Shown: positions 17,884 through 26,223 of the stretch, one piece after another
Layout of the letters: each line of letters starts with the position of its first letter
How positions within the stretch are numbered: position 1 is the first letter of the stretch
Assembly: GCF_021568315.1 (NCBI RefSeq)
Contig: NZ_JAKGSI010000004.1
Span: 310,001 to 374,000, forward strand
Origin: Corynebacterium uropygiale
Lineage (GTDB): Bacteria > Actinomycetota > Actinomycetes > Mycobacteriales > Mycobacteriaceae
DNA length: 64,000 bases
Direction: 5' to 3'
Translations under genes and position numbers: made by a program
Notes under the pieces: generated by a model
What the model was told of the DNA's origin: nothing
Seen by the model: only the letters and a program-made list of their open reading frames with translations
Database searches by the model: none

Positions 17884-19290
17884 CTAGTCAGCGTGGGCGC
17901 GGGCGCGCGGGCGCTCGTGGGCTCTCCGCGCGCGGAAATGCTGATAGATCCCGTCGCCCAGGAGGAAGATCACGAGGGTGATCCCGAACAGCGGCGCGAT
18001 GAGCGAGTAGATCACGCACAGCACGATGAGCATCGGCGGGACGCGACCCCAACCGACCGGCCGGGGCAGGCTCCCCGCGCGGTAGGCGTGCCGGTTGCGG
18101 GCGAACCACATGAGCCAGCCCCACACGATCATGGCGCCAAGTCCCAGCGCCAGCAGCGCGAGCAGCAGCTGGTTCACCCAGCCGAACAGGATGCCCATGT
18201 GAGCGTTGATCAGCCACTCGGCCATCTTGGCCATGATGGGCCAGTCGGACCAGCGGACCTCGTCGACCACCGACCCGGTGGCGCCATCGACGGTGATCGT
18301 GTTCATGTCGGTCCGCCACTCCTGGCGGGCCTCCTTCACCGTCCAGGCTTCGCCCTCGCCCTCGGGCGGGGTGAGGATGAGCTTGCCGTCGAGTCCCTCC
18401 GCGCGCGCGGTGTCGAGGACGCGGTCGGCCTGCTCCCAGGCGGGGGAGGCGGGGGAGGCGCCGTCGGCGGCGGGGGCGGCCGGGGATGCCGGGGCGGAGA
18501 TGGTGGTCTCCGGCTTCGGGGCGATCCAGTTGAGGTGCTCGCGGGCGGTGGCGATGTTCGCCCCCGCCACCGACGACCACGTCAGCCCGGTTGCGGTGAG
18601 GAAGAGCAGCCCCAGCGCGACGACCACCCCGACCCACGCGTGGTTCCGCATGAGGCGGCCGCGGCGGGTCGTGGAGTGGTTGCGCTTGCGCCGGCAGCGG
18701 TCCCACCAGAGCCACAGCCCGCCGATCGTCAGCGCGCCCATCCAGCTGGCCGCGGCCTCGCTGTAGAGGCGGCCAGGCTCACCGAGCCACAGCCGGCGGT
18801 GCCCCTCCGACAGCCACGCGCGGAACGGCAGGGCGTCCGAGGAGCCGTACTGGACCTCGTCGCCGCGCACGGAGCCATCGCCCGGGTCGACGAACACCGC
18901 GTGCTTATACGACTTGCTGATCAGCGAGGGGTCGTTGAAGAGGACGCGCGTGGTGTGGGCCGCGTCGCCGGCGACCTCCACCGCGTCGGCCTCATCCCCC
19001 GGGCGCGCCTTCTCCGCGGCGCGCACCTGGTCTGCGATGGGCAGCGGCGCCACGCCCTGCGCCGCCACCGGCGCGGACATCTGCTCGTGGTAGACGGCCT
19101 TCTCCAACGAGGGTGCGAGCGCGTAGAGGAAACCCGTCAGGGTTGCGACGAACAGCAAGGGCGCGATGAAGATCCCCGCGATGACGTGGATCCTGTGCAT
19201 GGTCGCGCGCCAGGACGGGGCGCCGCCCCGGCGCGGGGGCTGGTCTGTTTCTGGTTGAATCTCGGAAGATTCCGGGCTGATGACACTCAT
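17884..19290 (-). CDS. PepSY-associated membrane protein (PiuB/ferric-reductase-like)
   Basis: 468 residues from the ATG at 19288-19290. Four membrane segments: an N-terminal HRIHVIAGIFIAPLLF helix, one near residue 195 (MGALTIGGLWLWW), and two in the C-terminal third. Large extracytoplasmic loops carry PepSY-like repeats (GDGSVRGDEV and GATGSVVDEV). Such proteins are often iron-regulated and have been linked to ferric-siderophore reduction or uptake, but the biochemical role is not settled. No DtxR box is visible upstream. An in-frame start at 19329 is also open. Confidence 0.8.
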   Translation of the reverse strand: MSVISPESSEIQPETDQPPRRGGAPSWRATMHRIHVIAGIFIAPLLFVATLTGFLYALAPSLEKAVYHEQMSAPVAAQGVAPLPIADQVRAAEKARPGDEADAVEVAGDAAHTTRVLFNDPSLISKSYKHAVFVDPGDGSVRGDEVQYGSSDALPFRAWLSEGHRRLWLGEPGRLYSEAAASWMGALTIGGLWLWWDRCRRKRNHSTTRRGRLMRNHAWVGVVVALGLLFLTATGLTWSSVAGANIATAREHLNWIAPKPETTISAPASPAAPAADGASPASPAWEQADRVLDTARAEGLDGKLILTPPEGEGEAWTVKEARQEWRTDMNTITVDGATGSVVDEVRWSDWPIMAKMAEWLINAHMGILFGWVNQLLLALLALGLGAMIVWGWLMWFARNRHAYRAGSLPRPVGWGRVPPMLIVLCVIYSLIAPLFGITLVIFLLGDGIYQHFRARRAHERPRARAHAD

Positions 19291-19409
19291 GTCCCAGTGG
19301 TCGGAACGATAGTGAGAAAAGTTCCGCAATATTTATAGATTTCTTCCCTTAGGATTTGTTGCTACAGTGACCACTGATAAGTGTGTGGCACAAGTGGAAG
19401 AAGTGACAT

Positions 19410-20198
19410 ATGGGCATGATGGACAAGAAGCTCCACTCTCAACTCTCGCGGCGGTCCCTTCTCCGCGCGGGGGCGACGATCGCGGCGGCCGGCGCCGTGG
19501 GCGCGACGGGGATTGCGCGCGCGGAGGAAGCCGGGCGCCCCGTCCTCGGGACGGTGCTGGACTACGCGACGGGCGTCCCGAGCGCCGCCGCCGTGAAGCA
19601 GGCGGGCCACCTGGGCGCGGTGCGCTACGTGACGCGGCCGCTGCCGGGCAACGAGTCCTGGGTGCTGGGGAAGCCGGTCAAGCTCAAGGAGACGGCGGAC
19701 TTCGCCGCGCACGGGTTGAAGGTCGCGAGCGTCTACGAGTCCAACGCGGGCGAGAAGGCCGACTGGGCGCAGGGCATGGCGGGCGCAGCCAAGCACGTCC
19801 CGCAGGCCGTCGAGCTCCACCTCGCTGCGGGCGGGCCCACGGGGCGGCCGATCTACGTCGGCATCGATGACAACCCCACCCAGGAGCAGTACACCTCGCA
19901 GATCCGTCCGTACCTCACGACGTTCGGGAAGGCCCTCGAGGCCGTGGGGCTGCAGCTCGGGGTGTACGCCAACTACCCGACAATCGAGTGGGTCCTCGCC
20001 GACGGCCTGTGCGAGTTCTTCTGGCAGCACGACTGGGGCTCCGGCGGCCGCATCCACCCGAAGGCCCAGATCCACCAGGTGGGCGGGTGGCAGACGACGG
20101 TGGACGGGGTGACCGTCGACATCAACAACGTCTACGCCGAGGACTGGGGCCAGTGGACCCCGGGCGGCGACATCGTGAGCGGGCTGCTGGGCAAGTAA
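19410..20198 (+). CDS. Tat-exported DUF1906 (Rv2525c-like) glycoside-hydrolase-like protein
   Basis: 262 residues. The N-terminus has a twin-arginine signal (SRRSLLRAG followed by an Ala/Gly-rich stretch ending ARAEE). The mature part is a TIM-barrel-like DUF1906 domain with the YVGIDDNPT and GVYANYPTIEW segments and acidic residues positioned as in lysozyme-like hydrolases. The mycobacterial homologue Rv2525c is a Tat substrate that influences cell-wall properties. Divergent from the PepSY gene. The first palindromic repeat of the AbiEi region begins 24 bp past its stop. Confidence 0.82.
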   Translation: MGMMDKKLHSQLSRRSLLRAGATIAAAGAVGATGIARAEEAGRPVLGTVLDYATGVPSAAAVKQAGHLGAVRYVTRPLPGNESWVLGKPVKLKETADFAAHGLKVASVYESNAGEKADWAQGMAGAAKHVPQAVELHLAAGGPTGRPIYVGIDDNPTQEQYTSQIRPYLTTFGKALEAVGLQLGVYANYPTIEWVLADGLCEFFWQHDWGSGGRIHPKAQIHQVGGWQTTVDGVTVDINNVYAEDWGQWTPGGDIVSGLLGK

Positions 20199-20222
20199 GA
20201 GGCCGCGCAGCCGCCCGCAGGA

Positions 20223-20257
20223 GCTGGGAAAAGAGCACCCCCTGCACTTTTCCCAGC
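20223..20257. repeat. 35-bp palindromic repeat, copy 2
   Basis: Arms GCTGGGAAAAGAGCA and TGCACTTTTCCCAGC around CCCCC, with one mismatch in 15 pairs. It lies between the DUF1906 gene and the AbiEi-like gene, 33 bp before the ATG of the latter. It is the best-preserved copy in the window. Confidence 0.9.
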
Positions 20258-20290
20258 TTTTGCGCGCGGCGAACCTGCTAGCGTGTGCTC

Positions 20291-20881
20291 ATGACTCAGA
20301 AGGGGGCCCTGAGGATTATCGGGGATATTGCGTCAGTGCAGTGGGGACTCATCACCGCTGCCCAAGCCCGCGCCCGCGGCATCGAGGGGTACACGCTCCA
20401 GCGGCTCACCGCGCGCGGAGTGCTCCATCGGGTACGGCACGGGGTGTACGCGATCGTCGGCACACCCGACGACGACGCCCGCCGCATCCGCGCCGAGTGG
20501 CTCGCCGTCGCGGGCGGGGAGGAGCCCGGGGCGCCGTGGCGGGCGGACACGGTGGCGGCGGTGGTGGGGTGGGAGTCGGCGGCGGTGATGCACAACATCG
20601 GGGCGATGCCCCTGCGCGCGGTGACGCTCTACGTCCGGCGTCGGCGGCAAAGCAGCCGGGCGGGGGTGAAGTTCCGGACGGCGCCGCTCGCGCGCGCAGA
20701 GATCTGTGACATCGACGGCCTGCCCGTCACCACCGCTCTGCGCACGCTCAGCGATCTGTGGAATCCCCGGGTCGTGCCGAGACAGTTCACCAACATGTTC
20801 CTCGACGCGGAGGCCCAGGGTCTGCTCACCGTGGAGGATCTCGGGGCGGTGTTGGGCATCGACCCCGAGCTACTGCTGTAA
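20291..20881 (+). CDS. Orphan AbiEi-like (type IV antitoxin family) regulator
   Basis: 196 residues. The N-terminal 60 residues form the winged-helix domain typical of AbiEi_4 proteins, with the segment LQRLTARGVLHRVRHGVYAI. The C-terminal part is the AbiEi-like domain with LPVTTALRTLSDL. AbiEi antitoxins repress their own promoter by binding inverted repeats and counter the AbiEii nucleotidyltransferase toxin; no AbiEii-like gene is adjacent here. Its stop codon TAA lies inside repeat copy 3 and another copy lies before its start, so the gene is bracketed by the palindrome. Start ATG at 20291 is preferred to GTG at 20285. Confidence 0.72.
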   Translation: MTQKGALRIIGDIASVQWGLITAAQARARGIEGYTLQRLTARGVLHRVRHGVYAIVGTPDDDARRIRAEWLAVAGGEEPGAPWRADTVAAVVGWESAAVMHNIGAMPLRAVTLYVRRRRQSSRAGVKFRTAPLARAEICDIDGLPVTTALRTLSDLWNPRVVPRQFTNMFLDAEAQGLLTVEDLGAVLGIDPELLL

Positions 20882-20909
20882 AAAGAGCACCCCCTGCTCT
20901 TTTCCCAGC
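20875..20909. repeat. 35-bp palindromic repeat, copy 3
   Basis: Arms GCTGTAAAAAGAGCA and TGCTCTTTTCCCAGC around CCCCC, two mismatches. The GG-to-TA difference in the left arm supplies the TAA stop of the AbiEi-like gene. The right arm ends one base before the stop of the convergent membrane gene, so it may act as a two-way terminator. Confidence 0.9.
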
Positions 20910-20910
20910 A

Positions 20911-21774
20911 TCAACGGCCGTGTGCGCGGGGGCTCCGGCGCGACAGCTCGCCGCCCTCTCCGCCCTCGCCGTGCTCCTCTTTGAACTTCTCCGACTTCGA
21001 GTGATTCCTCAGCGCCATCACCCCCGCGACCACCCCAAGGAGGAGCGGCAGCCAGATCTTTTCGTACTCAAACAGCCACTCCACCCACCACGGCATGGCC
21101 GGGAGGGTGGGCGCGGGGATCGTCGGAACCCAGATGTCCACCTGCGGGAGGACGGGCAGCCAGATCTCGGGCGGGGCGGGGATGTCGGGGAAGTCGGGCA
21201 GGTCAGGGAGCCAGCGCTCCAGCCACTCCAGGATGCGGCGGACAAACGGCCCGAGCAGCAGCACCGCCACCGCCCACCCGCTGCGCCGCAGCCCCGAGAG
21301 CATGGGGAAGCCCACGCGCGCGAGGGCGGATGACTGCCGACGCCGCCAATGCCGCTCCCCCAGGCTCCCCGCCGGCGGCTCCCACTCCACGGTGTCTTTG
21401 CCCTCGCGGAAGCGGACCTCGAGGAGGCGGTGGTCCCAGCTGCGCTCGACCACGCAGCCGCGCTGCCCGAGAAGGGGAGTCTCGGAGGTGAACTCGTCGA
21501 GGGGTTGCGGGGTGAGCGGGAGGCTGCGCCGGGGGACGTCGTCCATGCGCGCGATGGGCTGGCCCTCGTGGAGGACCTGGACGCGCAGGTGCGGGTTGGC
21601 GCGCCAGTGGCGGAAGCGCGCGCGGAGGGAGGCGTCGGCGGGTGGGAGGCCCGGCTCCGCGGGGGCGTCGTCCTCGCCCGGCCACTCCGGGTGGAGGGCG
21701 CGGAACTCGGCGTCGTAGCCGCACTGCAGTTCGTAGAGTCCGTGCTCGGGGTGGTGGAAGGACCACGTTTCCAT
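20911..21774 (-). CDS. Hypothetical membrane protein with Pro/Trp-rich linker
   Basis: 287 residues, not recognised. A soluble N-terminal domain (residues 1-165) begins METWSFHHPEHG. A hydrophobic segment (GWAVAVLLLGPFV) follows, then about 45 residues rich in Pro, Trp and Asp with a repeated LPxxPxxP rhythm, a second hydrophobic segment (IWLPLLLGVVAGVMAL) and a charged tail. The start ATG overlaps the upstream stop by one base (TGATG), making a two-gene unit with the small membrane protein. Confidence 0.62.
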   Translation of the reverse strand: METWSFHHPEHGLYELQCGYDAEFRALHPEWPGEDDAPAEPGLPPADASLRARFRHWRANPHLRVQVLHEGQPIARMDDVPRRSLPLTPQPLDEFTSETPLLGQRGCVVERSWDHRLLEVRFREGKDTVEWEPPAGSLGERHWRRRQSSALARVGFPMLSGLRRSGWAVAVLLLGPFVRRILEWLERWLPDLPDFPDIPAPPEIWLPVLPQVDIWVPTIPAPTLPAMPWWVEWLFEYEKIWLPLLLGVVAGVMALRNHSKSEKFKEEHGEGGEGGELSRRSPRAHGR

Positions 21775-22115
21775 CAGCGGTCCCCCAGCTTTCCGCCCAG
21801 CAGTGCGAGCCCGAGCACCGGGAAAGCGTAGAGGGCGGCGCCCTCCGGGTAGTAGAGGGCCGCGCTGAGCCAGAAGACCAGCGCCATCATGGAGGGGAAG
21901 CTCCAGGTGAAGCGGAACTGGCGGGCGTCGAGCCACCCCCATGCGAGGGCGCCCAGGAGCATCGCGGCGAGGATGGTCCAGCCCGCCGTCGCGCGCGCGA
22001 AGAAAGCGTGGCAGAGGAGGGGCAGCACAAGGACGTAGAGGGCCATCGCGGGTGGGAGCCACCATTGCCTCGGGGTGCGGTCGGCGCGGTCGGCGCTCTC
22101 GCTCGGGGATGCCAT
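21774..22115 (-). CDS. Small hypothetical membrane protein
   Basis: 113 residues with three to four hydrophobic segments (PAMALYVLVLPLLCHAFF, WTILAAMLLGALAWGW, MMALVFWLSAALYY, YAFPVLGLALLGG). No family recognised. Its stop overlaps the start of the following gene by one base. It is divergent from the siderophore-type ABC pair. Confidence 0.6.
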   Translation of the reverse strand: MASPSESADRADRTPRQWWLPPAMALYVLVLPLLCHAFFARATAGWTILAAMLLGALAWGWLDARQFRFTWSFPSMMALVFWLSAALYYPEGAALYAFPVLGLALLGGKLGDR

Positions 22116-22169
22116 GAAAGCAATGCTAATGAACCCCCGCCCCGAAATAAACCGTGAATTGCTTTCCTT

Positions 22170-22188
22170 TTGAGTATGGCTATCCTTA
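22170..22188 (+). promoter_or_regulatory. Putative DtxR/iron box before the IrtAB-like pair
   Basis: TTGAGTATGGCTATCCTTA matches 13 of 19 positions of the DtxR consensus by eye, including the central GGCTA and the CCT half-site. It lies 4 bp before the ATG at 22193, where a bound repressor would block initiation. Inferred, not tested. Confidence 0.5.
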
Positions 22189-22192
22189 AATC

Positions 22193-24013
22193 ATGAGTGT
22201 GAGTCCCGATTCCCGTTCGGCACAGCAATCGCCCCTCGGCGCCGCGCCCGCCGAGGCCCCCGGCTCCCCTCCCGCGCAGGAGGAGATGAGCACGGACTGG
22301 GCGGCGCTGGGTCGGATTCTTCAGCCGGTGCGCTCGCAGATGATTCTCGCGTTCGCCCTCGTGTTTGTGAGTTCCGCGATTCGGCTGCTGCCGGTCGTCG
22401 CGATCTCGGAGATCGCCCTCCACTACGGGGAGCTCAGCACCCGGGGGGTGTACGGGTGGGTGATCGCCGCCGCGGTGGGGCTGGTTCTCGGGCAGCTCGT
22501 GTACATGATGGTGACCGGGTGGTGCCACAGAATCGAGGCGCAGTTTCGGGGGGCTCTCCGCGCGCGGGTGATTCGTCACCTGTCGCGGGTGCCGCTCGGC
22601 TGGTTCTCGTCGACAAACTCCGGCACCGTGAAGAAGACGGTCTCGGAGGATGTGGCGACCCTGCACGCCATCGTCGCGCACTCCCCGAGCGACGCCGCCT
22701 CCGCGCTGGCCCTCCCCGTCACGAGCATCGTGCTCCTGTTCTGGTATGACTGGCGCTTCGCGATCGGGATCCTGCTGTGGCTCGTGCTCGTGCTCGGGGT
22801 GTTCAAGCTGCTCAGCTCCTCCTCCATGCGCGAGGCGACGGAGCAGTACATGACCGCGCAGTCGCGGATGTCGCAGGCGCTCATCGAGCTCGTCCAGGGC
22901 ATCGCGGTGGTGAAGAACTTTGGGGTCACCTCCTCGACGGGCGTCTTCTCCCGCTATGAGTCCACGCTGAAGCACTTCCTCACCTGGACGCGCCGGTGGA
23001 TGCTGACCACCGGCCGCCCGCAGAGCACCATGCTCGCGCTCTTCTTCCCCACCGGGATGCTCGCGCCGGTGGTGGGGCTCGCCTGGGCACTGTCCGCGTG
23101 GGGCGGGAACGAGCCGACCCGCCTCGTGCCGCTCATCGTCATCGGGTTGGGGCTGACGACGGGGATCATCACCCTCGTCCCACTGGCCGGCCTCATCGCG
23201 CAGGGCGGGGAGGCTGCAAAACGCCTCGACGAGGTCCTGCAGTCCCCCGCCCTGGAGGTCTCCGACACCCCCGTCGCCCTCCCCGACGGCCCCCTCGACA
23301 TCCGCTTCGAGAACGTGACCTTCGGTTATCACCCCGAGCACCCCGTCATCCGGGACCTCAGCGTGGAGATCCCGGCCGGCAGCGTCACGGCGCTCGTCGG
23401 CCCCTCCGGCTCGGGGAAGTCCACGCTGACGCGCCTGGTGGCGCGCTTCTACGACCCCCAGCAGGGGCGCGTCCTGCTGGGAGGCGTCGACGTCCGGGAG
23501 GCCGATGACACGGACGTGCTCGCGCACCTCGCGATCGTGGAGCAGAGCATCGGCGTCATCCACGGCACGGCGCGGGAGAACATCGCCCTCGGACTGCCCG
23601 ACGCCAGCGAAGCCGACATCATCCGCGCCGCCCAGGCCGCCCGCATCCACGAGCGCATCCTCGCCCTCCCGGAGGGCTATGACACGATGCTCGGCGAGGG
23701 CGGCGCCTACCTCTCCGGCGGCGAGCGCCAGCGCATCACCCTGGCCCGTGCCTTCCTGCGCGACGCCCCGGTGCTCCTCCTCGACGAGGCCACCGCCTAC
23801 GCCGACCCCCACTCCGAGCGCGACATCCAGCTCGCCCTCGCCGACCTCGCGCGCGGCCGCACCGTCCTCGTCATCGCGCACCGCCTGAGCACCGTCACGG
23901 GCGTGGACCGCATCCTCGTGATCGACGACGGCCGCATCGCCGAATCCGGCACCCACGACGAACTCCTCGCCGCCGGCGGCCTGTACTCCACCCTCTGGGA
24001 GGCCCAGCAATGA
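22193..24013 (+). CDS. ABC exporter-fold siderophore transporter subunit (IrtA/YbtP-like)
   Basis: 606 residues: a membrane domain with six helices (about 45-325) fused to an ATPase. Walker A GPSGSGKST (about residue 403), signature LSGGERQR, Walker B VLLLDEAT and H-loop IAHRLST are intact. The exporter-fold architecture paired with a second half-transporter, next to catecholate siderophore genes, matches IrtAB and YbtPQ, which import ferric siderophores despite their fold. The N-terminal siderophore-interacting reductase domain of mycobacterial IrtA is absent. Export of the siderophore is an alternative. Confidence 0.82.
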   Translation: MSVSPDSRSAQQSPLGAAPAEAPGSPPAQEEMSTDWAALGRILQPVRSQMILAFALVFVSSAIRLLPVVAISEIALHYGELSTRGVYGWVIAAAVGLVLGQLVYMMVTGWCHRIEAQFRGALRARVIRHLSRVPLGWFSSTNSGTVKKTVSEDVATLHAIVAHSPSDAASALALPVTSIVLLFWYDWRFAIGILLWLVLVLGVFKLLSSSSMREATEQYMTAQSRMSQALIELVQGIAVVKNFGVTSSTGVFSRYESTLKHFLTWTRRWMLTTGRPQSTMLALFFPTGMLAPVVGLAWALSAWGGNEPTRLVPLIVIGLGLTTGIITLVPLAGLIAQGGEAAKRLDEVLQSPALEVSDTPVALPDGPLDIRFENVTFGYHPEHPVIRDLSVEIPAGSVTALVGPSGSGKSTLTRLVARFYDPQQGRVLLGGVDVREADDTDVLAHLAIVEQSIGVIHGTARENIALGLPDASEADIIRAAQAARIHERILALPEGYDTMLGEGGAYLSGGERQRITLARAFLRDAPVLLLDEATAYADPHSERDIQLALADLARGRTVLVIAHRLSTVTGVDRILVIDDGRIAESGTHDELLAAGGLYSTLWEAQQ

Positions 24014-25731
24014 TGACCTTTATCCGCACCTACGAAGCCCTCTTCACCCGCCCGACCCGGCTGCGCTCGCTCCTCGGCTGGTACACCCTCTCGGCGGTCC
24101 TCCAGGGCGTCGCCTACATCCTGTTCATCCCAGTCCTGCGGAGCCTCTTCGCCGGCGAGGGCGTGGCCCTGTGGTTCCTCCTCATGCTGCTCGTCGCCAT
24201 CGGCGCGCTCGTCCTCTTCACGCTCACCATCCGCTCCTCCTACATGCTCTACCTCGATGACCTCCTCGACCTTACGGAGGCCATCGGGGACCGCACGGTC
24301 CAGCTGCCCCTCGGATGGTTCGACGACCGCAGCACCTCCCGCATCAACCAGGCGGTCCTCGCGGACATGGACATGCTGGGACGGGTGCCGCCGATCATCG
24401 CGCCGAACATCATCAACGCGACGGTGATCCCCCTCATCATCACCATCACCATGTTCTTCTTCGATTGGCGGATGGGCCTCGCCCTCGCCATCGCGATCCC
24501 GATCCTCGTCATCCTCGTCCGCTGGCTGGGCCGCGTTTCCCGCGTCGCGGCCGCCCGCGAGACCGATGCCCTCGAGGCCGTCGGCGCGCGCGTCCTCGAG
24601 TTCGCCTCCCTGCAGTCGGTTCTCCGCGCGGGCGGAGGAAGCCGCGGCACGGACACGGTGCTCGCCTCCATCGAGGAGGCCGCGACGGAAAACCAGGCCT
24701 CCCTCGACCACCGCGGCCGGCCCATCAACCTCTCCTTCATCGTCACCCACGCGGCCCTCGTCCTCGCGCTGGTCCTCGGGGTGCACGCCGCGCTCGGCGG
24801 CGAGCTGGAATGGCCGATCTTCCTCGCCCTCGCGATGTTCTGTCTCCTCCTCGCGCAGCCCCTCGCCCTCCTGCCGCCACACATTTCCGGCATGAGCGAC
24901 GCCCAACGCTCCGTCGACCGCGTCGGCTCCATCCTCCACGCCCCGGTCCTCCCCGAGCCGGCCACCCCCGCCGAGCCCGAGGGCTACGACATCGCCCTCC
25001 ACGACGTGAGCTTCGGGTACGACGACGCCCACCCCGTTCTCCAGCACCTCAACCTCGAGTTCCCGCAGAACAGCGTCACGGCCCTCGTCGGCCCCTCTGG
25101 CTGCGGAAAGTCAACGATCCTGTCGCTCATCGCGCGCTTCTACGACGTGGACGGCGGGGCCATCACGGTCGGCGGGCGGGACATCCGGGAGATCGGCACC
25201 GCCCGGCTCATGCGGGACACCGCGATGGTCTTCCAGGACGTCTACCTCTTCGAGGGCAGCATCGCGGAGAACGTGCGGCTCGGGCGCCCCGAGGCCACCC
25301 AGGAGGAGCTCGAGGCCGCCGCCCGGCGCGCTCGCCTCGACGAGGTCATCAAACGGCTCCCCGAGGGCTGGGACACGCCCGTCGGCGAGGGCGGCAACCA
25401 GCTCTCCGGCGGGGAGAAGCAGCGCGTGGCGATCGCGCGGGCCTTCCTCAAGGACAGCCCGATCCTCCTGCTCGACGAGGTGACCTCCTCCCTCGACGGC
25501 GCCAACGAAGCGGCCGTGAGCTCCGCGATCCGCGAACTCGCTGAGGGCCGCACCACCATCATGATCGCCCACCGGCTCTCCACGGTCACGCACGCGACGA
25601 GCATCGTCGTCTTCAGCGAGACGGGGCGCATCGAGGACCGCGGCACCCACGAGGAGCTCAGCGCCCGCTCCGGGACGTACAGCCAGTTCATCGCCGAGCA
25701 GCGCGCCGGCGCGAACTGGAAGCTGGCCTAA
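24010..25731 (+). CDS. ABC exporter-fold siderophore transporter subunit (IrtB/YbtQ-like)
   Basis: 573 residues, same layout as its partner: six-helix membrane domain to about residue 305, ATPase with Walker A GPSGCGKST (about residue 361), signature LSGGEKQR, Walker B ILLLDEVT and H-loop IAHRLST. The start overlaps the upstream stop by 4 bp (ATGATG context), so the two halves are made together and should form a heterodimer. A hairpin follows the stop. Confidence 0.82.
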   Translation: MMTFIRTYEALFTRPTRLRSLLGWYTLSAVLQGVAYILFIPVLRSLFAGEGVALWFLLMLLVAIGALVLFTLTIRSSYMLYLDDLLDLTEAIGDRTVQLPLGWFDDRSTSRINQAVLADMDMLGRVPPIIAPNIINATVIPLIITITMFFFDWRMGLALAIAIPILVILVRWLGRVSRVAAARETDALEAVGARVLEFASLQSVLRAGGGSRGTDTVLASIEEAATENQASLDHRGRPINLSFIVTHAALVLALVLGVHAALGGELEWPIFLALAMFCLLLAQPLALLPPHISGMSDAQRSVDRVGSILHAPVLPEPATPAEPEGYDIALHDVSFGYDDAHPVLQHLNLEFPQNSVTALVGPSGCGKSTILSLIARFYDVDGGAITVGGRDIREIGTARLMRDTAMVFQDVYLFEGSIAENVRLGRPEATQEELEAAARRARLDEVIKRLPEGWDTPVGEGGNQLSGGEKQRVAIARAFLKDSPILLLDEVTSSLDGANEAAVSSAIRELAEGRTTIMIAHRLSTVTHATSIVVFSETGRIEDRGTHEELSARSGTYSQFIAEQRAGANWKLA

Positions 25732-25762
25732 CCCCCTAGCCGCGTCCCCGCGCGGGGGTTAG
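25728..25762 (+). terminator. Terminator-like hairpin after the ABC pair
   Basis: Perfect 9-bp arms CTAACCCCC (25728-25736, containing the stop codon) and GGGGGTTAG (25754-25762). No T-run follows. The arms also resemble DtxR half-sites, so a regulatory role for the next gene is possible. Confidence 0.5.
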
Positions 25763-25773
25763 GATGAGGCCCC

Positions 25774-26223
25774 ATGAAGACCTTCGCCCGCGGACGGGCC
25801 CTCAGGCTTGTGGGCGGCGTGGCCGGCATGGCCGCCGGGCTCCTCGCCCTCAGCGGGTGCAGCGAAGAGCACGCCGCTGACCCCCAGTGGACCGTCCTCC
25901 AACAGATCGAGGGCCCCCGCGGCGAGGACCTCCCCCTGCGCTCCGGCCGGGCCGACGCCGAGAGCGACGGCCACGGCTTTGGACGTCGGCACATCCAGGA
26001 GGACCAGGGCTACGTTCCCTCCGCCGCGGACATGCACACCGTGCTCACCCAGGCCCCCGAATGCCGGGAGGGGCTCGACCCGGCCGGCGCGGACACGACG
26101 TGCGCCGCGGAGATCGGGGGGAAGAGGCTCGTCGTTGTGGCGACGACCCGGATCGCCCCCGAGAGCGGCGACAACCGGCCCATCGGGATCATCGCCGCCT
26201 ACTACGAGGGGGCGGGGTCCTAG
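25774..26223 (+). CDS. Hypothetical lipoprotein
   Basis: 149 residues. The signal sequence ends in the lipobox LSGC (Cys at about residue 29). The mature part has two further cysteines (APECREG and TTCAAEI) and no family I recognise. It lies between the ABC pair and the DHB genes, so a siderophore-related role is conceivable but unsupported. It converges on, and overlaps by 4 bp, the end of the entA-like gene. Confidence 0.65.
   Translation: MKTFARGRALRLVGGVAGMAAGLLALSGCSEEHAADPQWTVLQQIEGPRGEDLPLRSGRADAESDGHGFGRRHIQEDQGYVPSAADMHTVLTQAPECREGLDPAGADTTCAAEIGGKRLVVVATTRIAPESGDNRPIGIIAAYYEGAGS

Noticed and set aside
19291..19409. Possible DtxR box before the PepSY gene (CTTAGGATTTGTTGCTAC)
   Set aside because: Only the left half resembles the consensus; the central GCCTA/GGCTA core is missing.
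25754..25773. Iron box before the lipoprotein gene
   Set aside because: GGGGGTTAGG is better explained as the right arm of a perfect hairpin, and only one half-site is present.
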